From: JAVBSX01 sp031549145 | GTDB lineage: Bacteria > Planctomycetota > Planctomycetia > Pirellulales > Thermoguttaceae | DNA: 64,000 nucleotides | Assembly (NCBI GenBank): GCA_031549145.1 | Contig: JAVBQI010000082.1 | Span: 12,937-76,936 of the forward strand | Reading direction: 5' to 3' | Part shown: positions 8,510 through 17,236 of the stretch, in pieces | How positions within the stretch are numbered: the first letter of the stretch is position 1 | How the letters are laid out: each line of letters opens with the position of its first letter | The notes under the pieces: generated by a model | Databases searched by the model: none | Told to the model about the DNA's origin: nothing | Seen by the model: the letters and a program-made list of their open reading frames with translations, nothing else | Position numbers and translations under genes: made by a program

Positions 8510-9493
8510 ATGAAAAACGACAAAAAATTCATAGTGCTGGGGCTGGCTTTCGCTTTGCTTGTTTTCGGGGCCGCGTTGTCCGCGAACGCCGATCAAGTGC
8601 TTGGGCCGGCGGCAAATTACAATGTGTTTGTTTTGGGGAACCTCAACGGGCATAATGCCGACGTTGAAGGGAACCTCGCGGTCGGCCGGAATATGACGAC
8701 GACCGTTTACGGTGTCGGACATAAAAACCGGGGGTTTTACGATGCGGCCCTGGTTGTCGGAGGTAATGCGAGCCTCGGCAGCGGCGAACTTCAGAACGGC
8801 AACTTTTATTACGGCGGAACGTATACCAATACGGGCGGCTTTAATGTTCGAGGCGGAAGCATCAACAGCTTTACGGTCGAGAACGCACCGATTGATTTCG
8901 CTGCGGCAACGGCCTATTTCGGCGATCTTTCCTCAAGCTGGGGCGATTTGAACGCGACGGCCGGATCGAGCACTTTGAACCAATATACCAAACTGACGAT
9001 CAACGCCGGAGCCGGCGTCGACGGGTTGGCCGTCGTCAATATGTCCGTGACTGACTTTCTGAATGCTTGGACGACGGAAATCATTGCAGCGGCCGGAACG
9101 ACCGTTTTGATCAACGTTTTCGGCGATTCCGCCCTGATTCAAGGTCAAACGCAGTACAGCGGAGGGGTAACCGCCTCGAACGTGATGTTCAATTTCGTGG
9201 ACGCGACGTCGCTGACTTTCCAGCAAATCAATTTCTCGGCGAACATGATCGCCGTCAACGCAACCGCGACGATCACGCAAGGTCAAATGGACGGTCAGTT
9301 CATTTTCGGCAACCTGGAACAGCCTGGGACCGGCGAATTTCATAATAATATCACCTTTAACGGCGATTTGCCGATCCCGACGCCCGATGATCCCGAAGAT
9401 CCCTCGGCGACGCCGGAACCGGCAACGCTCCTGATCCTGGGCCTGGGAATGCTCGGAACCGGATTTGTAGCCCGGCGCCGGAGAACCGTTTAG
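8510..9493 (+). CDS. Choice-of-anchor A family protein with PEP-CTERM sorting signal
   Basis: A 327-residue exported protein. An N-terminal signal (residues 1-28) is followed by the choice-of-anchor-A region (ANYNVFVLGNLNGHNADVEG, then LAVGRN and repeated Gly-rich strands), which recurs in bacterial surface proteins carrying different anchors. The tail is TPEPATLLILGLGML followed by an Arg-rich cluster, a textbook PEP-CTERM signal: the PEP motif, one hydrophobic helix, and a basic end cut by an exosortase. An excellent ribosome-binding site (aagggggc) lies 7 nt before the ATG. The sigma-54 promoter upstream fits the known tie between PEP-CTERM genes and RpoN-dependent control. No exosortase is encoded in the window. 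Confidence 0.88.
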   Translation: MKNDKKFIVLGLAFALLVFGAALSANADQVLGPAANYNVFVLGNLNGHNADVEGNLAVGRNMTTTVYGVGHKNRGFYDAALVVGGNASLGSGELQNGNFYYGGTYTNTGGFNVRGGSINSFTVENAPIDFAAATAYFGDLSSSWGDLNATAGSSTLNQYTKLTINAGAGVDGLAVVNMSVTDFLNAWTTEIIAAAGTTVLINVFGDSALIQGQTQYSGGVTASNVMFNFVDATSLTFQQINFSANMIAVNATATITQGQMDGQFIFGNLEQPGTGEFHNNITFNGDLPIPTPDDPEDPSATPEPATLLILGLGMLGTGFVARRRRTV

Positions 9494-9531
9494 GAACCGG
9501 TTTTTTGGAAGTCTCCAACTTGAACCTGATA

Positions 9532-9562
9532 GGGGGGCCGTGTGAGCGGTCCCCCTTTTTTT
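9532..9562 (+). terminator. Rho-independent terminator after the PEP-CTERM gene
   Basis: ggggggccg (9532-9540), a 6-nt loop, cggtccccc (9547-9555) and seven Ts. It makes the PEP-CTERM gene a single-gene transcript. Confidence 0.85.
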
Positions 9563-9678
9563 CGTGGTGTTCGACGGCATGTGTGCTTGCCCCACCCGGA
9601 TTGACCCGGCGTTTCGGGCTCGGCATTCGCGGGTCCATTTTTTACGACACCCTTCAAAGAAATTGCCGGAAGGGGTCG

Positions 9679-9708
9679 TTTGCTTTCTTGGGTTCGCGGA
9701 GGTATAAT
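9679..9708 (+). promoter_or_regulatory. Possible sigma-70-type promoter for the pilT cluster
   Basis: A perfect TATAAT at 9703-9708 lies about 50 bp before the pilT-like ATG. The only -35 candidate at reasonable spacing is TTTGCT (9679-9684, 18-bp spacer), which is weak. Confidence 0.4.
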
Positions 9709-9758
9709 CGCGGGGGTGCTGTCCCTTTGTCTTCCTCTCCCTTTCCCGGAGTTTTTAT

Positions 9759-10916
9759 ATGGCCGATGCTTCGACGGATGCCGGTTCCCTCGCGGAACGT
9801 TTTGTTAAGAAGAAAAAAGATTACGAAATCGACAAGTATTTCCGCACACTGGTCCGGCTGCAAGGGAGCGACTTGCACCTGAAGGCGGACCGACCGCCTT
9901 ACGTCCGGGTCAAGGGCGAACTGCGTCCGTTGGACCGCGGGCCGATCGAGGACGAGGAAATGGCCCGGATGATTCTCGCGATCATGGACGAGCGCAACCG
10001 TCGGATTCTCAACGAAACCGGCGGGGCCGACTTCGCGCACCTGACCGAAGTCGACGGCGTCAACTGGCGATTTCGCGTCAACGTGCTGACGCAAATGGGG
10101 CACCTCGGCATGGTCGCCCGGCGTATTAACAACTTTATTCCGGAGCTGGAAAAACTGCATATGCCCGGTTCGCTTTACGAACTGTGCAAACATTCCCAAG
10201 GGATGATTCTTCTGGCCGGAATCACCGGGAGCGGCAAGAGCACGACGATCGCCTCGATGCTCAACTGGGTCAACAAGAATTACCGCAAGCATATTCTCAC
10301 CCTCGAAGACCCGATCGAGTTCATGTTTACGGAAGAGAAATGTCTCGTCAACCAGCGCGAGATCGGTCAGGACGTGGTCGATTTTTCGATCGGGATGAAG
10401 CACGCCGTCCGGGAAGACCCCGACGTGATGCTTGTCGGTGAGATGCGGGACCGGGAAACCTTCGAGACGGCGATTCACGCGGCGGAGACGGGGCACTTGG
10501 TGTTCGGAACGATTCACGCTTCAACGGCTCCGAGCACGATCGGTCGTATTTTGGACCTTTTCCCCAGCTCGATGCACAAGGCGATCCGCAGCGCCCTGGT
10601 CTTCAATATGAAAGGGATCGTCGCCCAAAAACTTTTGCCCTCGATCCTCGAAGGGGTGCAACGTGTTCCGACCGTCGAGGTCATGATTTTCAATTCGATT
10701 ATCCGGAAGCTCGTGTTGGAGGAAAAGGACGAAAAACTCGGCGATGCGATCCGGATCGGCGTTCAGGAAGGGATGATGGACTTTACCATGAGCCTGAAGA
10801 ATCTCGTCCTCGCCAAAAAAATCGATCGGGCGACGGCCTTCGAGGTTGCACCGAACATCGAATCCTTGAAAATGGCCCTCAAGGGGATCGAAGTCAAAGA
10901 GCCGGGGATTCTCTAG
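9759..10916 (+). CDS. pilT: Type IV pilus retraction ATPase, PilT family
   Basis: A 385-residue PilT-type hexameric ATPase. All signatures are intact: GSDLHLKADRPP (about residues 36-47) in the N-terminal domain, Walker A GITGSGKST (154-162), Asp box TLEDPIEF (181-188), Walker B DVMLVGEMRD (222-231) and His box TGHLVFGTIH (244-253). PilT disassembles the pilus fibre at the inner membrane and powers twitching. An N-terminal extension of about 25 charged residues precedes the family start. It is the first gene of a four-gene run; the next gene, 41 bp downstream, encodes a related but degenerate ATPase, and no pilin genes are adjacent. Confidence 0.92.
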   Translation: MADASTDAGSLAERFVKKKKDYEIDKYFRTLVRLQGSDLHLKADRPPYVRVKGELRPLDRGPIEDEEMARMILAIMDERNRRILNETGGADFAHLTEVDGVNWRFRVNVLTQMGHLGMVARRINNFIPELEKLHMPGSLYELCKHSQGMILLAGITGSGKSTTIASMLNWVNKNYRKHILTLEDPIEFMFTEEKCLVNQREIGQDVVDFSIGMKHAVREDPDVMLVGEMRDRETFETAIHAAETGHLVFGTIHASTAPSTIGRILDLFPSSMHKAIRSALVFNMKGIVAQKLLPSILEGVQRVPTVEVMIFNSIIRKLVLEEKDEKLGDAIRIGVQEGMMDFTMSLKNLVLAKKIDRATAFEVAPNIESLKMALKGIEVKEPGIL

Positions 10917-10957
10917 AGGCTCGTTTTATTCGTTTTCGCATTTGAAATTCTATCAAC

Positions 10958-12892
10958 ATGTTGAGTTTTTGCAAATATTTTGGTCGTTCCCGTCTTTTTC
11001 TCTCGGGCTGTGTTCTGGGAATCGTTCTTGTTTTTTCAAGTTCCGCCGGTTCCGCGACTTCCGTTCAGGAGCGAACGGAGGCGAACGAGGCGAAGATCAT
11101 GCAGCCGGAAATGCAGACCGCAGCTCCTGCCCCCCCCATGCACAAAGCCGCTCCGGCCGAAAAGTTCGCCCAGAGGAAGAAAAAGGTGCCGGACGCGATC
11201 GCCAACGGTTGGTGGGGACCGGGAGGATACCTGAGCATTACGAAACTGTTGCTTTTCGTGGGGGTTTTCCTTTGCTGGGTCTTCACCGTCGATTGGATCA
11301 GCAAGGACGGAGAGCTTCTCAAGGATGAAAAACGGTTGTTTTGGAATATGATCAACTTCTTTCCCTTCTTTGTCCTGGGAACGATCTTTTTCAATCTCCC
11401 CGTGCCTCTCCCGTTTTTGTTTTATATCACTTTTCCTTTGACGGTCTTGACCTGGGTCGTGCCGGCGATTGCCTATGTGATCAAACGCAACAAACCGCTT
11501 CCGCCCCACGAAAAGGTTTTGACCTGGGAACACTTCAAGTTTATCTTCGGCTTGTTGCTAAATAAAATCGGAATCAAAGTCAAACTCCAAAAAAAGCAGG
11601 GGTACCAAACCGGGCCGGCGATCGAGATCGAGGCGAGCGGAAAAAATATTGAACAATCCGTACTTTCCGGCCGGACCATTCTCTCGCGAAATCACGAAGG
11701 TTTCAACGATTTTCGAAAGGTCATTTTTGATGCTTTGAAAACCAAAGCGGATGGGATTTTACTGGAATTCGACCCGGAAAAAATCGTGGTCCGTTGGCAA
11801 ATCGACGGTGTTTGGCAGGAATCCGGGGCTCTACCGAAGGAACGTTCGGAACCGCTTTTGGCCGCAATCAAACTCTTGATCGGCGGCTCTCCGGAAGAGC
11901 GTCGCGCGAAGCAAGGCGGGCAATTCGTCGCCTCTCTTGGAAAAGCCAAAAAAACGAAATACGACGCCAACCTGACCATTCAAGGCGGAGCCGCGGGAGG
12001 GGAAAAGGCGGCCATTAATTTCATCACCCAAAAAACGACTTTCCAGTCGTTGGAAGAAATCGGGATGCGACCGGAAATTCAGGACAGAATTCGGGGGTAC
12101 CTGAACGCTCCCGAAGGATTGGTCGTGTTTTCCGCGATGCCTGCCAACGGGCTGCGAAGCCTGGTTCATGTCGCGGCGATGAGCGTCGACCGCTTTACTC
12201 GCGACTTCGCGACGGTCGAGGACGTTCAGAATCCGTACCAGTTCATCGAAAACGTGATGCTCAACCAGTACGATTCCCTCAAGGGAGAAACACCGATGTC
12301 GATTCTTCCGGACGTCCTTTTCCGGGAGCCCCAGACCGTGTTGATTCACGATTTGGTCAACCTGGAAACCTTTGAATTATTCTGTCGGGAAGTCGGAAAC
12401 CACCGTTTGATGCTCACCTCGGTTCGGGCCAAGGACGCTGCGGATGCGCTGGTGCGACTTTTGGCGATGAAAATCGAGCCGCAGCTTTTGGCCTCCTCGG
12501 CCCGGGCGATCGTCTCGCAACGCCTTATCCGCAAGTTGTGTCCCGATTGCAAGGAAGCCTTTGAACCCCAGCCGGGATTATTGCAGCGTCTCGGTTTGCC
12601 GACGGATCGCGGCATTTCGTTGTACCGGGCTCCCGCGCCGCCGCAACCGGGCGAGAAACGCAAGGAGTGTCCGACCTGTCGGGGTATCGGGTATCATGGA
12701 CGGACGGGCTTGTTTGAAATCATCGAAATCAACGACGAACTTCGAAAAACGCTCGTTGCCGAACCGACCCATGAAGCGATACGAAAAGCGGCCAATCAGA
12801 CCGGCCAACGCGGTTTCGTTTACGACGGCGCACTACTCGTTTCCAAAGGAATCACCTCCGTCGAGGAATTGACCCGAATCCTGAAAACCTGA
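10958..12892 (+). CDS. Membrane-anchored GspE/PilB-like pseudo-ATPase
   Basis: 644 residues. The N-terminus has a signal or anchor helix (residues 12-33), a Pro/Ala linker and about three further transmembrane helices (94-112, 131-148, 152-175). Residues from about 235 align with GspE/PilB ATPases and keep the C-terminal zinc site (CPDC at 528, CPTC at 571) and the GRTGLFEI motif. The Walker A loop is replaced by SAMPANGLRS (392-401), with no GK[ST]; Walker B reads TVLIHDLVNLE; the His box reads GNHRLMLTSVR. The Asp box ED at about 421 survives. Nucleotide hydrolysis therefore looks lost. It may serve as a membrane platform or regulatory partner for the pilus motor encoded next to it. Confidence 0.78.
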   Translation: MLSFCKYFGRSRLFLSGCVLGIVLVFSSSAGSATSVQERTEANEAKIMQPEMQTAAPAPPMHKAAPAEKFAQRKKKVPDAIANGWWGPGGYLSITKLLLFVGVFLCWVFTVDWISKDGELLKDEKRLFWNMINFFPFFVLGTIFFNLPVPLPFLFYITFPLTVLTWVVPAIAYVIKRNKPLPPHEKVLTWEHFKFIFGLLLNKIGIKVKLQKKQGYQTGPAIEIEASGKNIEQSVLSGRTILSRNHEGFNDFRKVIFDALKTKADGILLEFDPEKIVVRWQIDGVWQESGALPKERSEPLLAAIKLLIGGSPEERRAKQGGQFVASLGKAKKTKYDANLTIQGGAAGGEKAAINFITQKTTFQSLEEIGMRPEIQDRIRGYLNAPEGLVVFSAMPANGLRSLVHVAAMSVDRFTRDFATVEDVQNPYQFIENVMLNQYDSLKGETPMSILPDVLFREPQTVLIHDLVNLETFELFCREVGNHRLMLTSVRAKDAADALVRLLAMKIEPQLLASSARAIVSQRLIRKLCPDCKEAFEPQPGLLQRLGLPTDRGISLYRAPAPPQPGEKRKECPTCRGIGYHGRTGLFEIIEINDELRKTLVAEPTHEAIRKAANQTGQRGFVYDGALLVSKGITSVEELTRILKT

Positions 12893-12953
12893 TCATTGAA
12901 ACCGATCCCGTATCGAAGTTTCTTTTTTCCTTTCTCTTTCCCGTTTCTTTGTT

Positions 12954-13598
12954 ATGGAAATTCAAGAATTAATCAATCAGGTCGTTTTCGTCCTTTTCAT
13001 TGTTTTTCTGTGCGCGATTCCTCTTTCCATTCTCAGCCTGAGGCTGCGGGAGGGTTTTTGGGGCAACGCGATTTGTATTTGCAATATTTCCTTCGCTTCG
13101 CTTTTGGCGTTGAATTATTTCGAACCGCTCGCGGGAATACTTGCCGGACTTTGGATCGACGCCTTGTTCTTTTACGATTTTTTCGCCTATTGGCTGGTTT
13201 TTGCTCTATGCTATCTAGCCTTGGATTCTCTGACGAGCCGGCTTTCGCATATCAAAGTTCATTTTCCGAAATACGTCGAAATGGTCGGAAACGGTTTTGC
13301 CCTGCTCGGGATATTCCTCTTTTTTTCGGTAGCGATTCTTTTTTCATACCCGACGGCTCCGCTGAAAGCGGAAGAAGGTGCCGTCGCGAAGGAAGCCTAT
13401 TTGACGGAATTTCTCGGGCGCAGGGCAAGAATTCTTTCGACGGGCTCGCTCTCCTCGTTTATGGGGACGAGGGAATGGACCGCCGCCGAGGATTACGTCG
13501 GAGATCATGTCGCCAAACGCCAGGTCCTGTACGCACAGGCAATGAAAGATAATTCTTTTATCTATAGCGGGACCATGCCCGCGACCAAGAAAGAATAG
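12954..13598 (+). CDS. Small polytopic membrane protein, CvpA-like topology
   Basis: 214 residues with four strongly hydrophobic segments (about 10-28, 42-62, 66-92 and 112-134) and a soluble tail of about 80 residues. The order of helices and the loop after the third recall CvpA-family proteins, but I see no diagnostic motif, so the assignment is tentative. It lies 61 bp after the pseudo-ATPase gene on the same strand and probably belongs to the same transcript. Confidence 0.55.
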   Translation: MEIQELINQVVFVLFIVFLCAIPLSILSLRLREGFWGNAICICNISFASLLALNYFEPLAGILAGLWIDALFFYDFFAYWLVFALCYLALDSLTSRLSHIKVHFPKYVEMVGNGFALLGIFLFFSVAILFSYPTAPLKAEEGAVAKEAYLTEFLGRRARILSTGSLSSFMGTREWTAAEDYVGDHVAKRQVLYAQAMKDNSFIYSGTMPATKKE

Positions 13599-13671
13599 GC
13601 TTTGTTTTTGAAATGGTCAATCCTTCGCTCTTGGCGTACTTTCCAATATTATCCGATTTTGCTTTGCAATC

Positions 13672-14508
13672 ATGTCGAACGAACACTCCGAACACGATCC
13701 TTCCCAAGACGAACAACCGATCGTTCCCAAGTCGCTTTTTTCGGCTCATTGGGAAGAAAAAGAGGCAGATGGTGAAACTTCCCATTATTCGCAGTTCAGC
13801 ATAATCGGGCTGATTGCTTTTTCCTTGGGTTTGTTGTCATTGCTCTCTTTTCTCTTTGTTCAACTCCTGTTCCTCGCCGGTCTCGGAATCCTGCTCGCTC
13901 TTTGGGCCGTTTTTTCGATTTGGTGGACGCGGGGAACACTGCGTAGTTATTTTTTCGCCTGTTCGGCAATTTTTTTCGCCGTCTTTTCCTTGGCTGGAGT
14001 CAGTGCGATGCATTGGACCTACAACCACCAGATCGAGAAAGAGGGAGATCGTTTTTTTCAAATATGGTTTCAGGCGATCCAGGAAAAAAATCTCCCTCTG
14101 ATCTATGAAATGAGAGGGTATACTTGGGATCGCTCCCCTTACCACGATCTTCTCCAGTGGTGGGAAAAACATCTTCGCCTGCCAAAAGATGATATGAATG
14201 AATTCGTCCATTCGTTAAATAACAATATTCTCAGGACGCTTTGGGAACTCGGCGATCAAGCCAAGTACACTCTTTACGGAACGCCACAGACGCTGTCGAT
14301 CGAGAACAATGATTACGCTATTGCCAAATATGCCGTAACCTATACAACAAAAGAAGGTTCCAAAGAAACATTTTTTATTCGGATTAAAGGAGAAAGAGTC
14401 GTCAATCCCAAGGACCGAAGCCAACGGGGTTGGTGTTTGCACGGCGCGCCGGTTTTGATTCCGATTCCCTCCGAGTTGAAAAAAACAAGAGAAGGGGCGA
14501 CGAATTGA
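13672..14508 (+). CDS. Conserved membrane protein of unknown function
   Basis: 278 residues: an acidic N-terminal tail of about 40 residues, three closely spaced transmembrane helices (about 43-68, 70-85 and 95-118), then a soluble domain of about 150 residues beginning EKEGDRFFQIWFQAIQEKN. The helical part resembles DUF4190-type membrane proteins. The soluble part, with its periodic Trp and Tyr residues, may be NTF2-like, but this is inference. It is the last gene of the pilT run. Its stop lies 19 bp from the end of the convergent M16-like gene, and I see no obvious terminator between them. Confidence 0.55.
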   Translation: MSNEHSEHDPSQDEQPIVPKSLFSAHWEEKEADGETSHYSQFSIIGLIAFSLGLLSLLSFLFVQLLFLAGLGILLALWAVFSIWWTRGTLRSYFFACSAIFFAVFSLAGVSAMHWTYNHQIEKEGDRFFQIWFQAIQEKNLPLIYEMRGYTWDRSPYHDLLQWWEKHLRLPKDDMNEFVHSLNNNILRTLWELGDQAKYTLYGTPQTLSIENNDYAIAKYAVTYTTKEGSKETFFIRIKGERVVNPKDRSQRGWCLHGAPVLIPIPSELKKTREGATN

Positions 14509-14525
14509 CAATTGTCGTCGGTCGC

Positions 14526-17153
14526 CTACCGTCGATCGTCTCCGCTCGCCGTTACCAGAATCCGCCGGGTCAGGTATTTTCGGGCAAGTGAGACAACTTC
14601 TTCCAACGTGACGGCATTGATCCGTTCGGGGAAATCGTCCCCTTCCCGCAAACCGAGGCCGAAGAGTTCGCCGAGCGCGGCGCTGCGGGCCTGCTCTTCC
14701 AACGTCGCATTGCCGAACGAATGGGCGGCGACGATCTCCCGTTGTGCGGCGAGCAACTCTTCCGGTTCGATCCAACCGGCTTTGGCCCGTTCGACGCACT
14801 GCTCCAAACGGGCTTGGACCGCTTGCAGATTTTCCGGCGGACAGCTCGCCCCGAGCACGAAATAACCCGGGGCCGGGCCGATCCAAAGTTCGCTGCTTGT
14901 TGAAAGGGCGAGGCCGGAATTTTTCAGATCCCTCGCAAGCCAACCGGCCGACCGACGGTAACCGCCAAAAATCGTTTTCAAGATCGTGAGAATGGCCGTT
15001 TCCCGCGAATCGGCGAGGCTCCCAATCGGGTAACCGAGCAGGATCGCCGCCGTTTGTTTCTCCGTTCGCAAATGCCCTTCGATCGGTTGGAGAAACATGT
15101 TGTTGCGTTCGAGAACGATCGGCTTCGCCTTGACGGAACCTCTCATTTTTCCGAACGCCGCGCTCAAAGCCGCTTCCGCCTTTTTCGGATCGATATCACC
15201 GAAAACGGCGAACACGATGTTTTCCGGAACGAAACATTGCTGGTAATAATCGCGAAGGCTCGCGACCGTCAATCGCGAAACCGTTTCCGCCGTCCCGTAA
15301 GGGGAAATATGGTAAGGGGTCGTTTCCGGCAGGTTGATCGCGAAAAAATTGGAAAGCTCGGCGAGCGGATCGCCGCTCCGCTGCTTCAAAAAGCCGAGCC
15401 GCTGTGATTGAATCGAACCGAACGGCGGATCGGGAAACGTCGGCGAGAGGATACACTCAGCCAACAGATCGAGCCCCGGTTGGAAGTCCGCCGAAAGAAT
15501 CGTCAGGCTCAAGACGGTTGTCGCCGCGTCCGAAGTGATATGAAACCCGCCGCCCAGGTTTTCCGCCCTCGCGGCAATCTCTCGCGCCGAGGATTTCGCG
15601 GTCCCCTGGTTCAGCATCGCCGCGAACAGCGAAGCCCGGCCCGCGGTTTCCGAAGTATCGACCAACGCCCCGCCGAGAACGACCGCTTGAATGCTGACCA
15701 TCGGCAAAGCCGGTTGCCGTCGGGTCAGGAGCCGGATCCCGTTCGGGAGCCGGGCCTGTTGAATTTCGCCCGGTTTTTCGGCCGGCGAAGCGGCCGGCGG
15801 CTTGGGCATTTGTCCCCGGGGCGCGATTAAAATTTGGTTGAGCCGTTCCGGCGCGAAATATTTTCGGGCCGTTTCGCGAATCGTTTCGGCGGAAACCGCA
15901 CGAATCGCCCGCAGGTATTTTTCTTCGTACAACGGATCCCCCGTCGCGAGAAAGTTTTCCCCCAAACGATCGGCCGTCGCCGAAATCGTCTGCCGCTCGA
16001 AGACGTTTTGGATTTCTTTTTGCTTTTTCGCCTTGGCCAGCTCTTCGGCGGGAACCGGTTCCTCTCGAAGTTTGCCGATTTCTTCGAGAATCGTTCGAAC
16101 GACGGTTTCCCGGTTTTCGTTCAAACAAGAGGCTTCGACCGCGAAATAACCTTCGGCCGCAACAGCCGTTTCCGACCGGGCGTTGCATTGCAAAGCCAAC
16201 GACCGATCCGCAAGCAACCGCCGGGCCAAACGCGAAGTGTTTCCTTCGGCGAGGATCACGGCGATCAGGTCCAACGCAAAACGATCCGGATTGGAGACCC
16301 GAACCCCGGGCCAGCCGACCGCGAGTTCGCAGACGCCGCCGTCCGATTCGCAGACGACGCTTCGCGAAGCGAGCTGCGGCGGTTCGGAGAGGGACGGAAC
16401 GACGGTTTCGACGCCCCGGGGAATCCCGGCGAACGCTTGTCCGAACAAACCGAGAACCTCGTCCGTCCCGACGTCGCCGCAAACGACGAACACCATGCTG
16501 TTGGGACAAAAACGTTCCCGATGATAATCGGTGAGCGTTTTCAACAAAACCGTCCGAACCAGATCGGGATAACCTTCGACCGGAATCCGCAACGGGCTGC
16601 TCGAATAAACGGATTCCTCAAGCAACGAACGAAGAACCGGGCCTCGCTCCGCGACCGCGAACGCGGTTTCGTTTGCCGAGTCGGTTGCGGAAAACCGGGG
16701 ATTGAACAATGTTTCGACGAACCGGTACACAGCCTCCGAAAACTGTTCGGCCGGAACGTCGGTTCCGAAGCGGATCGATTCCTTCCCGGCGGAACCGGCG
16801 ATCGCGTTGCCGTCGATTTGTTGAACCAGCAGTGTCGAGAGGCCGCAGCCGAGTCGGTCTGTTTCGAAAGCGCTGCCGGTGTTTCGCACGAAACAGCGAA
16901 TCGCGACCTGGGAACTCAAACGGTTTTCGCAAACGATCAACGTCAATCCGTTTTCGAAACCCGCGAGTGTGGTTTCCTGTCCGAGAGGAACCTGATTGAC
17001 GAGCCGAACAGGCCCGGACGGTTGCAGCGGGACGACGGTTTCCGGGGCCGAACTCTCATGGGCGAGCGGAATTCGCAGCGGGACGGTCGTCTGCCCCGTC
17101 GCAAAGACCGGGCAAAACAAAAAAGCCAATGTCAGGAAAAAAGAATATCGCAT
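14526..17153 (-). CDS. Secreted M16 (insulinase/pitrilysin) family protein, probably catalytically inactive
   Basis: 875 residues with a signal peptide (1-20) and two tandem M16 units of about 400 residues each. The second starts near RLPNGIRLLTRRQPALPMVS and includes the M16_C-like LRDYYQQCFVPENIVFAVFG. In active M16 proteins each pair has at least one HxxEH zinc site. Here the equivalent position in the first unit reads GCGLSTLLVQQI (102-113) and in the second AGRASLFAAMLNQGT (about 505-518), so both zinc sites are gone. Half-active heterodimers are normal for bacterial M16 proteins, but a fused protein with two dead units needs either a separate active partner or a non-proteolytic role. 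The thioredoxin-like gene lies upstream on the same strand. Confidence 0.85.
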   Translation of the reverse strand: MRYSFFLTLAFLFCPVFATGQTTVPLRIPLAHESSAPETVVPLQPSGPVRLVNQVPLGQETTLAGFENGLTLIVCENRLSSQVAIRCFVRNTGSAFETDRLGCGLSTLLVQQIDGNAIAGSAGKESIRFGTDVPAEQFSEAVYRFVETLFNPRFSATDSANETAFAVAERGPVLRSLLEESVYSSSPLRIPVEGYPDLVRTVLLKTLTDYHRERFCPNSMVFVVCGDVGTDEVLGLFGQAFAGIPRGVETVVPSLSEPPQLASRSVVCESDGGVCELAVGWPGVRVSNPDRFALDLIAVILAEGNTSRLARRLLADRSLALQCNARSETAVAAEGYFAVEASCLNENRETVVRTILEEIGKLREEPVPAEELAKAKKQKEIQNVFERQTISATADRLGENFLATGDPLYEEKYLRAIRAVSAETIRETARKYFAPERLNQILIAPRGQMPKPPAASPAEKPGEIQQARLPNGIRLLTRRQPALPMVSIQAVVLGGALVDTSETAGRASLFAAMLNQGTAKSSAREIAARAENLGGGFHITSDAATTVLSLTILSADFQPGLDLLAECILSPTFPDPPFGSIQSQRLGFLKQRSGDPLAELSNFFAINLPETTPYHISPYGTAETVSRLTVASLRDYYQQCFVPENIVFAVFGDIDPKKAEAALSAAFGKMRGSVKAKPIVLERNNMFLQPIEGHLRTEKQTAAILLGYPIGSLADSRETAILTILKTIFGGYRRSAGWLARDLKNSGLALSTSSELWIGPAPGYFVLGASCPPENLQAVQARLEQCVERAKAGWIEPEELLAAQREIVAAHSFGNATLEEQARSAALGELFGLGLREGDDFPERINAVTLEEVVSLARKYLTRRILVTASGDDRR

Positions 17154-17189
17154 ATTTTGAGTGTTTTGAGTTTCGTAATAATAAGGAAT

Positions 17190-17214
17190 CAGAGCCGCGA
17201 CCGTGAGGGAGTGG
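17190..17214. repeat. Solo copy of the agagccgcgaccgt repeat arm
   Basis: The sequence from aatcagagccgcgaccgtga onward matches the arm at 2571-2596. No inverted partner was found nearby. It lies just before the M16-like gene on the minus strand. Confidence 0.55.
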
Positions 17215-17236
17215 CTGCCCTGTCAAAACCGCATCC

